DNA of 11,508 bases from Geoglobus sp. (GCA_027019885.1 JALUWC010000209.1:1-11508), one strand, 5' to 3'. Counted from the first letter of the stretch, positions 1 to 8,171 are shown. The notes: a model not told the origin generated them from the letters alone. Translations and numbers: made by a program.

Positions 1-1
1 A

Positions 2-1066
2 AATGTAATTGATATGGGTCTTGGAGAGCCTGACTTTACAACTCCAGAGCATATAGTTGAATCTGCATGTCAGGCACTGAGGGATGGAAAAACATTTTAT
101 GCTCCAGCTCAGGGGATCCCTGAGCTGAGAGAGGCGATTGCAGATAAGGCAAGATCTGAAAACAACATTCCTGCTGAGCCAGACAATGTTATCGTGACTG
201 CAGGAGCCAAGTATGCGATTTATGAGGCTATGCAGGTACTTATTGAAAAAGGGGAGGAGGTAATACTGCTTGAGCCAGCATGGGTGAGTTATGAGGCCTC
301 AGTCCTTCTTGCAGGAGGAAAGCCTGTTTTTGTTAAACACAGCACTGATTTTAGAGATGCAGAGATCGAGGAGCATATAACCAGCAGAACAAAAATGATT
401 GTTGTCAACTCTCCGAACAATCCAATAGGTGTTGTCTATACAGAAGAGCTCATGAAAAAGGTGTGTGATCTTGCAGCAGATCACAATCTTTTCATCATGG
501 CAGATGAGGTGTATGAGAAGATAATTTTTGATGGAAAGCATTACAGCATCGCATCATTTGATGGGATGTTTGAGAGAACCATAACAATAAATGCGTTCTC
601 AAAAACCTACGCCATGACAGGTTGGAGGCTTGGGTATGCGATTGCTGAAAAGGACATAATTGCAAAGATGAGAAAGATCCAGTCCCATTCAATAAGCTCT
701 CCAACAACGTTCGTTCAGTATGCTGGAATATCTGCCTTGAGAGGAGATCAGAGCTTTGTTGGTGAGATGGTCCGGGAGTTCAGGAGAAGAAGAGACATAC
801 TTGCTAAAGGTTTGAAGGAGCTTGGTTTCGAATTCGCACCTCCTGATGGAGCATTCTACATTTTCATGAACACAGAAATGGACGGAGATGAGTTTTCAAG
901 GAGGTTTCTCGAAGAGCACAATGTTGCAGTTACTCCGGGCTCAGGATTTGGAAAAAGCTATAACAGCTGGGTGAGGCTGAGCTATGCGACGAGCACTGAA
1001 AACATAATCGAGATGCTTTCAAGGCTTGAGGAATTTACAAAAAAATTAGATGAGAATGGAGATTAA
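2..1066 (+). CDS. Class I PLP-dependent aminotransferase (aspartate aminotransferase-like), 5'-truncated by window start
   Basis: This enzyme transfers an amino group between an amino acid and a 2-oxoacid using pyridoxal phosphate. It is probably cytosolic and involved in amino-acid metabolism. The open frame runs off the left edge, reading N-V-I-D before the first internal Met at 14. The motif D-M-G-L-G-E-P-D-F normally lies some 25-35 residues into the family, so the true start lies outside the window. Visible motifs are NNPIG, the PLP-contacting ADEVY, and FSKTYAMTGWRLGY with the Schiff-base lysine at nt 602-604. A late WVRLSYA carries the arginine expected to bind the substrate carboxylate. 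The fold class is clear. Substrate specificity (aspartate, aromatic or another amino acid) cannot be read from this fragment. It ends in TAA just before the promoter-like A/T tract upstream of the ATPase gene. Confidence 0.95.
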   Translation, partial: NVIDMGLGEPDFTTPEHIVESACQALRDGKTFYAPAQGIPELREAIADKARSENNIPAEPDNVIVTAGAKYAIYEAMQVLIEKGEEVILLEPAWVSYEASVLLAGGKPVFVKHSTDFRDAEIEEHITSRTKMIVVNSPNNPIGVVYTEELMKKVCDLAADHNLFIMADEVYEKIIFDGKHYSIASFDGMFERTITINAFSKTYAMTGWRLGYAIAEKDIIAKMRKIQSHSISSPTTFVQYAGISALRGDQSFVGEMVREFRRRRDILAKGLKELGFEFAPPDGAFYIFMNTEMDGDEFSRRFLEEHNVAVTPGSGFGKSYNSWVRLSYATSTENIIEMLSRLEEFTKKLDENGD

Positions 1067-1070
1067 AATG

Positions 1071-1086
1071 GAAAAAATTTTTTAAA
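1071..1086 (+). promoter_or_regulatory. Putative archaeal BRE/TATA promoter for the ATPase-ccdA pair
   Basis: A purine-rich GAAAAAA (1071-1077), resembling a TFB recognition element, is followed directly by TTTTTTAAA (1078-1086), a good TATA box. Its centre lies about 26 bp upstream of the ATG at 1110, the usual archaeal TATA-to-start distance, so the transcript could begin at or next to that ATG and be nearly leaderless. The same T6 run could also terminate the aminotransferase transcript. Predicted from sequence only. Confidence 0.5.
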
Positions 1087-1109
1087 TGGAGATCTTAATT
1101 GGTGATAGA

Positions 1110-1754
1110 ATGGGCTCACTCTTGCTAATTGGTTCACCCGGAACAGGGAAGACAAGACTTATCCTCAAGTATCTCAGAAGTTTTGATAAAGTTCTGTGGA
1201 TTTCAACAACAGAGAGCGCACCAAACGTGAGGGAGAAGATTCAGGGATTTAAAGGCGAAATGTGGGTTGTTGACACCCATACCTGGGATCAGAAAATAAA
1301 CATTACGTCAAGAGATATCATCGTGAACAATCCTCTGAACTTGAATGAGGTTAGCATTGCAATAGGAAAAGCTCTTGACAGCCTTAAACGGAACTATTTC
1401 ATATCCTTTGACTCAATATCGGGACTCCTCCTCTACCACACCCCTCAGAAGGTCATACACTTTCTGAGAAACATTGTGGTGAGGATGACCTCGGACAGCG
1501 GATCAGGAATATTTACCCTTGTAAAGAATGCTCATGACATACATACCGAGACATCAATAAGTCTGGTTTTCAACAACATCGTTGAACTTGAAAGGGTGTT
1601 CGACTGGGAGGATGTAAAGAGATTCATCCGGGTTGTGAGAGCATCGAGTTATGTGGAAAAGGAGGTTGGGGAGATCAAGATCGTGAAGGATGATCTGATC
1701 GTTCCTGATGAGCTCGACAGGTTTATAAAATCTCAGCTAAGGATCAAGAAATGA
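1110..1754 (+). CDS. RecA/KaiC-like P-loop ATPase domain protein of unknown function (resembles DUF7504-type proteins)
   Basis: This is a small soluble P-loop NTPase of about 214 residues. Walker A is GSPGTGKT at residues 8-15, almost at the N-terminus. A Walker B-like strand, YFISFDS, ends at Asp101. A late H-D-I-H-T segment precedes a hydrophobic VFNNIVEL strand. This order resembles single-domain KaiC/RecA-superfamily proteins common in euryarchaea, including the haloarchaeal DUF7504 group. That assignment is from memory. I see no second ATPase, DNA-binding or membrane domain. An ATG at 1086 would add 8 residues (MEILIGDR). I prefer 1110 because GGTGAT lies just upstream (1101-1106), a TATA box sits about 26 bp upstream, and Walker A proteins of this kind start close to the P-loop. 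The gene overlaps ccdA by 4 bp. Function is not known; a regulatory or signalling role is a guess. Confidence 0.8.
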   Translation: MGSLLLIGSPGTGKTRLILKYLRSFDKVLWISTTESAPNVREKIQGFKGEMWVVDTHTWDQKINITSRDIIVNNPLNLNEVSIAIGKALDSLKRNYFISFDSISGLLLYHTPQKVIHFLRNIVVRMTSDSGSGIFTLVKNAHDIHTETSISLVFNNIVELERVFDWEDVKRFIRVVRASSYVEKEVGEIKIVKDDLIVPDELDRFIKSQLRIKK

Positions 1755-2383
1755 TATTCCAGTTACTTCTCTCTTATCTGGCCGGGATTATAGCAATCGT
1801 ATCTCCATGTGTTCTCCCTCTCATCCCTGTCATATTTGCTGGTTCAATGGGTAACTGGAGGAGAGGTTTTCTCATAGTTCTGGGGATGATACTGATGTTC
1901 ACTTCCCTCGGAGCAATCGCTGGGAGCGCTCCAAAGGGAAACTATCTCAATTTTCTTGCATATGCAGGCCTGATACTGTTTGGGGCTGTGTTAGTCTCTG
2001 ATAAACTCTTTGAAAGATACTCAGCTTTTACCTCAGGGATTGTGGGTAAGATGAAAATACCGGGAGACAGTTTTGTTTTTGGTTTTTTTCTTGGAATTGT
2101 GTGGGTTCCATGCATAGGCCCGATTGTTGGGGCTCTTCTCGCTTACAATGCGATGAGTTCAACGAGCACTGGAGGAGCAGTGTCCATGTTCTTCTTTGGT
2201 CTCGGTATAGCAACATCTATCGGGATTATTTTGAAAATTTCGGAAAGAAAAAAATCCATATCGGAATTTGGAGAGAGAATCAGAAGGATTTCGGGATACA
2301 TAATCCTGATCTATGTTTTGCTTTCAGCTTCGGGATTTCTGCTTCAGATAGAGCTATTTCTTTCTGGAATAATTCCTGTCTAA
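1751..2383 (+). CDS. ccdA: CcdA/DsbD-family transmembrane thiol-disulfide transporter (cytochrome c biogenesis protein CcdA)
   Basis: This integral membrane protein of 210 residues is predicted to move reducing equivalents across the membrane, from cytoplasmic thioredoxin to an extracytoplasmic thiol protein. It has six hydrophobic segments, roughly at residues 5-30, 39-58, 66-83, 107-132, 142-162 and 178-198. The two family-defining cysteines are both present: Cys20 in SPCVLPLIP and Cys121 in VPCIGPI, each with the flanking prolines. Length matches minimal CcdA proteins without the extra DsbD domains. The start is set by the ATGA overlap with the ATPase gene, so translation is probably coupled; the Shine-Dalgarno match (GGATC) is weak. 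No thioredoxin-like partner or cytochrome c gene is visible nearby, so its client is unknown. The last 30 bp overlap the opposite-strand rnz gene. Confidence 0.9.
   Translation: MIFQLLLSYLAGIIAIVSPCVLPLIPVIFAGSMGNWRRGFLIVLGMILMFTSLGAIAGSAPKGNYLNFLAYAGLILFGAVLVSDKLFERYSAFTSGIVGKMKIPGDSFVFGFFLGIVWVPCIGPIVGALLAYNAMSSTSTGGAVSMFFFGLGIATSIGIILKISERKKSISEFGERIRRISGYIILIYVLLSASGFLLQIELFLSGIIPV
2248..2254 (-). terminator. Candidate T-run terminator for the str-type operon, antisense within ccdA
   Basis: The minus strand has a T7 run about 100 nt after the rnz stop codon, lying within ccdA. Archaeal polymerase can stop at runs of five or more T without a hairpin. No other gene-free space is available for termination because ccdA and rnz overlap. 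Candidate only. Confidence 0.3.
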
Positions 2384-3274
2384 GCTCAGCTCCAGGAAGT
2401 CCTCAGCTACAACCACATTCTCAAAAACTCTTTTTGCCTCGTTCAGCAGGGGAGATACATCTTTCGAATATCTTGCACTTATGTGGGTCAGTATCAGCAT
2501 TCTCGCATTTGCCTCGCCTGCCACTTCTGCAGCCTCGAGGGCTGTGGAATGCTTTGTTTTTTCAGCCCACTCCTGTATCTCTGAAGTAAAGGAGGAATCG
2601 TGGATCAGGATATCTGCCTCTCTTGCCAGTTCCACCACTTTTCTAAGTGGTCTCGTATCTCCGGTGTAAATGAGCTTTCTCCCCTTCACAATACTCTCTG
2701 TCACATCTCTTGGTTCTACAACCTTGCCATTAATCACAACACTCTCCCCGTCTGCAAGTTTCTTGTATAGCGGTCCCGGGGGAATTCCAAGGCTTTTAGC
2801 TTTTTCCGGTGAGAATCTGTATCTTGAATCCTCAACAACAGCATACCCAACACTTTTTACAATGTGATCGGTTTCGAATGCAATCACCTCAAAATTTCTG
2901 AATCTGACACGATCTCCATCCATCATGCTGTGGACGTGAATTTTGAAATCGAGATTCTCATAGCCGAAGCTTCTGAAAAGCATTTTCAGAAATTCAGCCT
3001 CAGGACAGTAAATATGTAATGCTCTCTCCCTCCCATTGAGGGACATGGATTCAATCAACCCAAAAAGACCGATGAAGTGATCTGTGTGCATGTGGGTGAT
3101 AAAAATTGAACTTATCCCAAACCCCGTTTTTGCCTTCATCATCTGCCTTTGAGTCCCCTCCCCGCAATCAAGCAGTATTCTTTCTCCACCAAGGGAAATG
3201 AAAATTGAGGAGGGATTCCTTTCAGTAGTGGGCACAGTGCCAGATGTGCCGAGAAATGTGATTTTAAATTCCAT
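2354..3274 (-). CDS. rnz: Ribonuclease Z (tRNA 3' endonuclease, metallo-beta-lactamase fold)
   Basis: RNase Z cuts precursor tRNAs after the discriminator base so that CCA can be added. The product has 306 residues, the usual short-form (RNase Z-S) length. The metal ligands are in order: HMHTDH at residues 61-66, His137, Asp206 in YTGDTRP, and His264 in LTHISARY. The KHST segment (His242) matches the catalytic HEAT-type motif. The segment near residues 163-186 (GIPPGPLYKKL onwards) corresponds to the region preceding and including the family exosite. It starts 5 bp after the rps10 stop, so it is probably the last gene of the operon. No Shine-Dalgarno site is visible before the ATG, so translation probably depends on ribosomes finishing rps10. 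The next Met is at residue 45, inside the conserved fold, so this start is secure. The stop is TAG and the end overlaps ccdA. Confidence 0.96.
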   Translation of the reverse strand: MEFKITFLGTSGTVPTTERNPSSIFISLGGERILLDCGEGTQRQMMKAKTGFGISSIFITHMHTDHFIGLFGLIESMSLNGRERALHIYCPEAEFLKMLFRSFGYENLDFKIHVHSMMDGDRVRFRNFEVIAFETDHIVKSVGYAVVEDSRYRFSPEKAKSLGIPPGPLYKKLADGESVVINGKVVEPRDVTESIVKGRKLIYTGDTRPLRKVVELAREADILIHDSSFTSEIQEWAEKTKHSTALEAAEVAGEANARMLILTHISARYSKDVSPLLNEAKRVFENVVVAEDFLELSLDRNYSRKK

Positions 3275-3279
3275 AAAAA

Positions 3280-3600
3280 TTAGCTTTCGAGAACTATTTC
3301 AATGTTAACATCCTTTGGCACCTGAATTCTCATTATCTGTCTTAAAGCTCTCTCATCCGCTGCTATGTCAATAAGTCTCTTGTGGATCCTCATTTCCCAG
3401 TGGTCCCACGTTTCACTGCCTTCTCCATCCGGGCTCTTCCTTGTCGGAACAACAAGTCTCTTTGTTGGCAGAGGTATCGGACCGCTGATTTCAACCCCTG
3501 TTTTTAAGGCAATCTCTTTTATCTGATTGCAGATCCTGTCAAGATCCTGCGGATTTAACCCAGAAAGCCTGATTCTTGCTCTGTAGCCTTTGATTGCCAT
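3280..3600 (-). CDS. rps10: Small ribosomal subunit protein uS10
   Basis: The 106-residue product is the 30S protein uS10, which sits in the head of the small subunit. Family marks are the N-terminal beta strand with ARIRLSG, the loop segment [20 protein letters not shown] around residues 40-59, and the following [12 protein letters not shown]. Length is normal for archaea. A GGTGA site (about 3608-3612) precedes the ATG, followed by a T5 spacer. It follows tuf after a 32-bp T-rich gap, the usual archaeal order at the end of the str cluster. It ends in TAA, five bases before rnz. Confidence 0.97.
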   Translation of the reverse strand: MAIKGYRARIRLSGLNPQDLDRICNQIKEIALKTGVEISGPIPLPTKRLVVPTRKSPDGEGSETWDHWEMRIHKRLIDIAADERALRQIMRIQVPKDVNIEIVLES

Positions 3601-3613
3601 AAAAATTCACCTT

Positions 3614-3631
3614 AAAAAAGAGGTTAAAAAA
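3614..3631 (-). terminator. Paired T-runs in the tuf-rps10 gap, possible partial terminator
   Basis: Reading the minus strand, the 32-bp gap contains T6 (3631-3626), then T6 (3619-3614), then T5 (3605-3601) just before the rps10 ATG. Archaeal polymerase can terminate at such runs, so part of the abundant tuf transcript may stop here while the rest reads into rps10-rnz. The first run with its following AA could instead act as a TATA-like element at about the leaderless distance from rps10. The sequence cannot separate these options. Confidence 0.35.
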
Positions 3632-3632
3632 T

Positions 3633-4904
3633 TTATCCTCTTTCTGTCAAATCAAGAACCATTCCAGCTGCAACTGTCATTCCCATGTCTCTTACAGCAA
3701 ACCTTCCCATTGGTGGGATATCCTTGACCTTCTCGATGACCATGGGTCTTGTTGGCTGAAGCTTGACAATTGCTGCATCTCCTGTTTTCAGGAACTGCGG
3801 ATTCTCCTCTTTAACCTGTCCAGTCCTTGGGTCAATCTTCTTCTGGAGTTCAACGAACTGGCATGCTACCTGAGCTGTATGGGCGTGGACAACCGGTGTG
3901 TAACCGATGGTTATTGCTGTTGGATGCTGCAAAACAACAATCTGGGCTGTGAAGTCTCTCACAACTGTTGGTGGTGTATCGGGATGTCCGGCTACATCGC
4001 CCCTCCTTATGTCGTTCTTGCTGACACCTCTGACGTTGAAACCTATGTTGTCTCCCGGCTCAGCCTGCGGGATTGCCTCGTGATGCATCTCAATGCTCTT
4101 CACCTCTCCTGAAACGCCAGCAGGGTTGAATATGATTTTGTCGCCTACTTTGAGCACACCGCTCTCTACTCTTCCAACAGGCACTGTTCCAACACCGCTG
4201 ATCGAGTATACATCCTGAATTGGAATTCTGAGGGGCTTATCGGTCAGTTTCTCAGGTGGCTTTAGCGAGTCGAGAGCCTCGAATATTGTCAGGCCATTGT
4301 ACCATGAGGTTACATCTGTTCTGTTCAGGACATTGTCTCCGTTGTATGCTGAGACGGGAATGACTGGGGTCTCATCTGGCCTGTAGCCAACAAGCTGTAT
4401 GAGCTTGACAACAGCATCCTTGCACTTTTCAAACTCCTTCTGATCGTAGTTCACTCTGTCCATCTTGTTTATTGCAACGATAAGCTGGTTTATGCCGAGA
4501 GTTCTTGCCAGAAATACATGCTCCTTCGTCTGAGCCTGCACGCAGTCAACAACGTCAACAACAAGAATTGCAGCATCGGCCTGAGATGCGCCTGTGATCA
4601 TGTTCTTGATGAAGTCCCTATGACCAGGACAGTCAACGATTGTGATCTCGTACTTCTGCGTGTTGAACTTTCTGTGAGCGACATCAATTGTGATACCTCT
4701 TTCTCTCTCCTCCTTAAGCCTGTCCATGACCCATGCAAACTCGAAAGTAGCCTTACCCTTCTCCTGAGCCTCTTTCCTGTATTTCTCAATTATATGCTCC
4801 GGGATCTCTCCAGCATCGTACAGCAATCTTCCAATCAGTGTGGACTTTCCGTGGTCCACATGTCCGATCATTGCGACGTTAATATGCTCCTTCTCTTTTG
4901 CCAT
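3633..4904 (-). CDS. tuf: Translation elongation factor 1-alpha (aEF-1A)
   Basis: This GTPase delivers aminoacyl-tRNA to the ribosomal A site. The product has 423 residues, normal for archaeal EF-1A. The GTP-binding motifs are complete: G1 GHVDHGKST at 14-22, G2 RGITID at 69-74, G3 DCPGH at 91-95 and G4 NKMD at 146-149. The insertion before RGITID is of the archaeal/eukaryotic type. Domains 2 and 3 follow (for example [14 protein letters not shown] and the C-terminal [17 protein letters not shown]). A very strong Shine-Dalgarno site (4911-4920) precedes the ATG. A TATA box in the 51-bp gap to fusA suggests a dedicated promoter, in keeping with the high demand for this factor. It ends in TAA, unlike the TGA-ending genes upstream. 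Confidence 0.98.
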   Translation of the reverse strand: MAKEKEHINVAMIGHVDHGKSTLIGRLLYDAGEIPEHIIEKYRKEAQEKGKATFEFAWVMDRLKEERERGITIDVAHRKFNTQKYEITIVDCPGHRDFIKNMITGASQADAAILVVDVVDCVQAQTKEHVFLARTLGINQLIVAINKMDRVNYDQKEFEKCKDAVVKLIQLVGYRPDETPVIPVSAYNGDNVLNRTDVTSWYNGLTIFEALDSLKPPEKLTDKPLRIPIQDVYSISGVGTVPVGRVESGVLKVGDKIIFNPAGVSGEVKSIEMHHEAIPQAEPGDNIGFNVRGVSKNDIRRGDVAGHPDTPPTVVRDFTAQIVVLQHPTAITIGYTPVVHAHTAQVACQFVELQKKIDPRTGQVKEENPQFLKTGDAAIVKLQPTRPMVIEKVKDIPPMGRFAVRDMGMTVAAGMVLDLTERG

Positions 4905-4910
4905 ATTTAT

Positions 4911-4920
4911 CCACCTCCTT
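4911..4920 (-). promoter_or_regulatory. Strong Shine-Dalgarno site for tuf
   Basis: AAGGAGGTGG on the minus strand closely matches the complement of the archaeal 16S 3' end and lies 6 bases before the tuf ATG. With the predicted transcript start near 4921, the leader would consist of little more than this site. Confidence 0.75.
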
Positions 4921-4943
4921 CTCAGACTTAGAAAATTAGAGGG

Positions 4944-4956
4944 TTTATAAAACTTT
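4944..4956 (-). promoter_or_regulatory. Putative TATA/BRE promoter for tuf
   Basis: The minus strand reads AAAG followed by TTTTATAAA (4952-4944). This is a good archaeal TATA box with a purine-rich BRE-like flank, starting right at the fusA stop codon. At about 26 bp from its centre the transcript would start near 4921, directly upstream of the tuf Shine-Dalgarno site. Position and spacing fit well, but no experimental support is visible in the sequence. Confidence 0.55.
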
Positions 4957-7142
4957 CACCCCACGAAATCTTCAGGCTTTGGTATCTCAAGCTTCAGGCC
5001 CTTTCTCTGTCTGACTTCCATAACAAACTGCTCAAACAGACTCTGCGGGACAATCTCAAAGCCAGCAAACTCCACACTCCATATAGCCTTTCCTGAAGTT
5101 GCTCCTCTTATCGCTCCAGCAAATCCGAACATCTCCTTGACGGGAGCTTTGGCAATTACAGTTACGGTATCCCCCTCTGACTCGATCTCCTGTATCTGCC
5201 CTCTTCTTCCCTGAATTTCCCTTGTTACAGCTCCCATCATCTCCTGCGGGACTGTGATGTAAACCTTCTGTATTGGTTCAAGAAGTGCCGGCTTGGCCTG
5301 AAGCATTGCAGCAAATATCGCTGACCTGACAGCAGGAATTACCTGTGCTGGCCCTCTATGGACAGCATCTTCATGCAATTTGCAGTCCACGAGCTTCACC
5401 TTTAACCCGTGAACAGGCTCTCTCGCAACAGGCCCGGCCTGCATCGCCTCCCTGAACCCCTCAAGAATGAGCTCCATTGTTTCGTTGAGATACTGAATAC
5501 CCTTTGTAACATCTACGAATATGTTTCCCTCGAAGTACTCCTGAATTCCCGCAGCCTCATCTCCTGCCAAGCCTGCTTCCTGCAAAAGTCTTCTCTTCTC
5601 CTTTTTCTCCATTCTCATGTCAATATCGCCTTCCTTGAATCTTCTGATTACCTCCTCCGGGCAGGGCTCGACGACTATGTAGAATCTGTTGTGCTTGTTT
5701 GGAGACTTACCTTCAACAGAAGGTGATGTTTCTGTGACAGTCTCTCTGAAAACAACAATTGGCGGTGATGTGTTCACTTCAAGACCGAAATCCCTTCTAA
5801 TTCTCTCAACCTTGACCTCAAGATGCAGTTCACCCATGCCGCTTATCAGATGCTCACCTGTCTCCTCATTCAGTGTTACATGCAGGGTTGGATCCTCCTT
5901 TGCGAGCTTTCTCAGCACTTCAATAAGCTTTGGCAGATCTCTTGGGTTCTTTGCCTCTATTGCCATCGTAACAACGGGCTCGCTGTAGTGCTTTATGCTC
6001 TCAAATGGCTCCATCTCCTCAACCGTTGAGCATGTGGAGCCTGCTGAAGCGTCCTTCAAACCTACAATTGCAACTATGTTGCCTGCAGGAATCTCCTCAA
6101 CCTCAACCCTTCTCGGCCCCATGAAAAGTCCAACGGTCTGGGCTCTATTCTTTGCCTTTCTGTCGAGAATGTAAAGCTCTGTTCCAGCTTTTAGTGTTCC
6201 GCTGAAAAGCCTTCCAACAGCAATTTCTCCGGCATGAGGGTCTGTTACTATTTTGGTTATCATCAGGGCAACCGGACCCTTTGGATCGCAGTTGAGCATC
6301 GCCTTGCCAACCGCTGATTCGAGATTACCTCTCCAGATTGTTGAAATCCTCCTCTTCTGGGCTTCAGTAGGTGAAGGAAGGTGCCTTATGACCATGTCAA
6401 GGACAACCTTGAAAAGCGGGCTCTTCTTTGCAAGCTCCTTTGAATTGTCAGCTTTTAAATAATCATAAACCTCCTTGAATCCGATCCCTGTATCCTTCAT
6501 TGATGGAACGCTGACAGCCCAGTTGTATAAAGCAGAGCCAAAAGCAACGCTTCCGTTAGCAACCTCAAGCTTCCATTCCTCGTACTTCTTTGGATTTGCA
6601 GCTTTTATGAACTTGTTAACATCAGAGATAACCTTGACAAACCTCTTCTGCATCTCCTCTGGTGTGACCTCAAGCTCCCTTATGAGCCTGTCAACCTTGT
6701 TAACAAAAAGGACAGGCTTTACATTCTCTTTTAAGGCCTGCCTTAAAACTGTCTCAGTTTGAGGCATTATTCCCTCAACGGCATCTACAACAACAATGAC
6801 GCCATCAACAGCTCTCATTGCCCTTGTCACTTCTCCTCCAAAGTCCACATGCCCTGGAGTGTCAATGAGGTTGATCAGGTAGTCATCTCCCTTGTACTCG
6901 TGAACCATTGAAACGCTGGCTGAGTTGATTGTTATACCCCTCTCCTGCTCCTGGGAGTCGAAATCAAGATAGAGCTGTCTCCCAGCCAATTCCTCGCTGA
7001 TCATTCCCGCCCCAGCCAGAAGATTATCTGAAAGCGTTGTTTTTCCATGGTCTATGTGAGCAACAATTCCCATGTTTCTTATTCTGTCGGGCTGGTGCAT
7101 TAGCTCCTTTATTCTGTCAACCATTTTTTTCGCTCTTGTCAT
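4956..7142 (-). CDS. fusA: Translation elongation factor 2 (aEF-2)
   Basis: This GTPase drives ribosomal translocation. The product has 728 residues, normal for archaeal EF-2. GTPase motifs are AHIDHGKT at 28-35, RGITI at 68-72, DTPGH at 94-98 and NKVD at 148-151. Domain III has the conserved [12 protein letters not shown]. Near residue 595 the segment [12 protein letters not shown] carries the histidine that is expected to be modified to diphthamide. The C-terminal domain has [15 protein letters not shown]. The start is the ATG 6 bp after the rps7 stop, preceded by AAGGTGAGGAG (7145-7155) which contains that stop. An in-frame Met at residue 7 is possible but less well placed. No intein or insertion is seen. 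Confidence 0.98.
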   Translation of the reverse strand: MTRAKKMVDRIKELMHQPDRIRNMGIVAHIDHGKTTLSDNLLAGAGMISEELAGRQLYLDFDSQEQERGITINSASVSMVHEYKGDDYLINLIDTPGHVDFGGEVTRAMRAVDGVIVVVDAVEGIMPQTETVLRQALKENVKPVLFVNKVDRLIRELEVTPEEMQKRFVKVISDVNKFIKAANPKKYEEWKLEVANGSVAFGSALYNWAVSVPSMKDTGIGFKEVYDYLKADNSKELAKKSPLFKVVLDMVIRHLPSPTEAQKRRISTIWRGNLESAVGKAMLNCDPKGPVALMITKIVTDPHAGEIAVGRLFSGTLKAGTELYILDRKAKNRAQTVGLFMGPRRVEVEEIPAGNIVAIVGLKDASAGSTCSTVEEMEPFESIKHYSEPVVTMAIEAKNPRDLPKLIEVLRKLAKEDPTLHVTLNEETGEHLISGMGELHLEVKVERIRRDFGLEVNTSPPIVVFRETVTETSPSVEGKSPNKHNRFYIVVEPCPEEVIRRFKEGDIDMRMEKKEKRRLLQEAGLAGDEAAGIQEYFEGNIFVDVTKGIQYLNETMELILEGFREAMQAGPVAREPVHGLKVKLVDCKLHEDAVHRGPAQVIPAVRSAIFAAMLQAKPALLEPIQKVYITVPQEMMGAVTREIQGRRGQIQEIESEGDTVTVIAKAPVKEMFGFAGAIRGATSGKAIWSVEFAGFEIVPQSLFEQFVMEVRQRKGLKLEIPKPEDFVG

Positions 7143-7148
7143 CTCTCC

Positions 7149-7733
7149 TCACCTTGCAGACTTGGCGACTCTTTCAACTTCCTCCTTCTTTGACACAGCA
7201 AAACTCCTGCTTTCATTATTTGCAGCAGCAATAATTTCCTCAGCAAGACATGATGCTATATTTCTCTTTGATTTGAAAGCCGCTCTTCTTGCTCCTTCAG
7301 CAATGTTTCTGAGGGCTATATCAACTCTTCTTGAGCTTGAGGTATCAACAGATTTTGGAACCGCAATACCTCCATATTTGAGCCTTACAACCTCTTCCCT
7401 TGGCCCTGCATTGACAATTGCATCAACAAGAACCTGAATCGGATTCTTCTTGGTCTTCTTTTCTATTATCTCAAAAGCCTCCTTGACAATGCTGTAGGCA
7501 AGCATCTTCTTTCCTGTGTTGTATTCTTTTCTCATCACCTTGTTTATCAGTCTTTCAACAATGAACACATTTCTCTTTCCAAATGGTATTCTCACGTGCC
7601 TTCCATGGGTGTGGGGGACAACTCTCGGATTCAGGTTGATGTAATTTCTCAACGCTGGATCGCTGATCTCCACCTCACTTGCATCGTACTTTCCAAAGAC
7701 AAGCAAGTCCTCCTTTGTAGGCCCGTATTTCAT
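7149..7733 (-). CDS. rps7: Small ribosomal subunit protein uS7
   Basis: The 194-residue product is uS7, a primary 16S rRNA-binding protein that nucleates assembly of the 30S head and lines the exit site. It has the archaeal/eukaryotic form with N-terminal extension. The conserved block [19 protein letters not shown] is followed by [10 protein letters not shown], and the core repeats as [28 protein letters not shown]. The C-terminus has [20 protein letters not shown]. The start lies 4 bp after the rps12 stop, and its Shine-Dalgarno site (GAGGTGATC, 7736-7744) contains that stop codon. Confidence 0.97.
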   Translation of the reverse strand: MKYGPTKEDLLVFGKYDASEVEISDPALRNYINLNPRVVPHTHGRHVRIPFGKRNVFIVERLINKVMRKEYNTGKKMLAYSIVKEAFEIIEKKTKKNPIQVLVDAIVNAGPREEVVRLKYGGIAVPKSVDTSSSRRVDIALRNIAEGARRAAFKSKRNIASCLAEEIIAAANNESRSFAVSKKEEVERVAKSAR

Positions 7734-7735
7734 TG

Positions 7736-7744
7736 GATCACCTC
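7736..7744 (-). promoter_or_regulatory. Shine-Dalgarno site of rps7 containing the rps12 stop codon
   Basis: The minus strand reads GAGGTGATC, a full match to the archaeal Shine-Dalgarno consensus. The TGA inside it (7738-7740) is the stop codon of rps12. Ribosomes ending rps12 are thus placed on the initiation site of rps7. Confidence 0.75.
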
Positions 7745-8166
7745 AGTCTTTTCTCCTTCTTGCCCTTCCAGAGCTCTTTCAGACTTGTGTTGTTTACCTT
7801 AACAACCTTGTATCTTACTCCAGGAATGTCTCCCATGCTCCTTCCCATTCTTCCGCCTATGCCCTCAATGATGACCTCATCGTGCTCGTCAATGAAGTTT
7901 ATCGCACCATCGCCAGGAGTGAATGCAGTAACCTGCTTTCCGTTCTTTATGAGCTGAACCCTCACTGCTTTTCTTATTGCCGAATTGGGCTGTCTTGCCT
8001 CTATTCCAAGCTTTTCAAGCACTATACCTCTTGCCTGCGGTGCACCCTCGAGAGGATCAGCCTTTACCTTCAGATCGAGCACTCTCCTTACAAATCTCTT
8101 GTCACTCCATCTGAACTTCTTTCTGTTTTCCATGAGCTTTCTTGCAGCAAATAACCCTTTACCCAT
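7738..8166 (-). CDS. rps12: Small ribosomal subunit protein uS12
   Basis: The 142-residue product is uS12, the decoding-centre protein of the 30S interface. The conserved loop [14 protein letters not shown] starts near residue 59, followed by [20 protein letters not shown] and the second conserved loop [11 protein letters not shown]. The archaeal N-terminus and [16 protein letters not shown] block are present, and length is normal. The ATG is preceded by GAGGTGAT (8172-8179), which overlaps the nusA TGA. The gene sits between nusA and rps7 as is typical in archaea. Confidence 0.97.
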   Translation of the reverse strand: MGKGLFAARKLMENRKKFRWSDKRFVRRVLDLKVKADPLEGAPQARGIVLEKLGIEARQPNSAIRKAVRVQLIKNGKQVTAFTPGDGAINFIDEHDEVIIEGIGGRMGRSMGDIPGVRYKVVKVNNTSLKELWKGKKEKRLR

Positions 8167-8171
8167 TCTCT

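Noticed and set aside
1068..1085. Five-codon mini-ORF (MEKIF) before the ATPase gene, possible leader peptide
   Set aside because: It coincides with the predicted BRE/TATA element and has no Shine-Dalgarno site, so it is most likely chance.
2101..2589. 162-codon plus-strand open frame overlapping the ends of ccdA and rnz
   Set aside because: It is out of frame with ccdA and antisense to rnz, with a translation lacking any domain. Both overlapped proteins are full length with conserved motifs.
4518..4931. 137-codon plus-strand open frame opposite tuf
   Set aside because: It is antisense to the conserved EF-1A GTPase domain and its translation has no recognisable family features.
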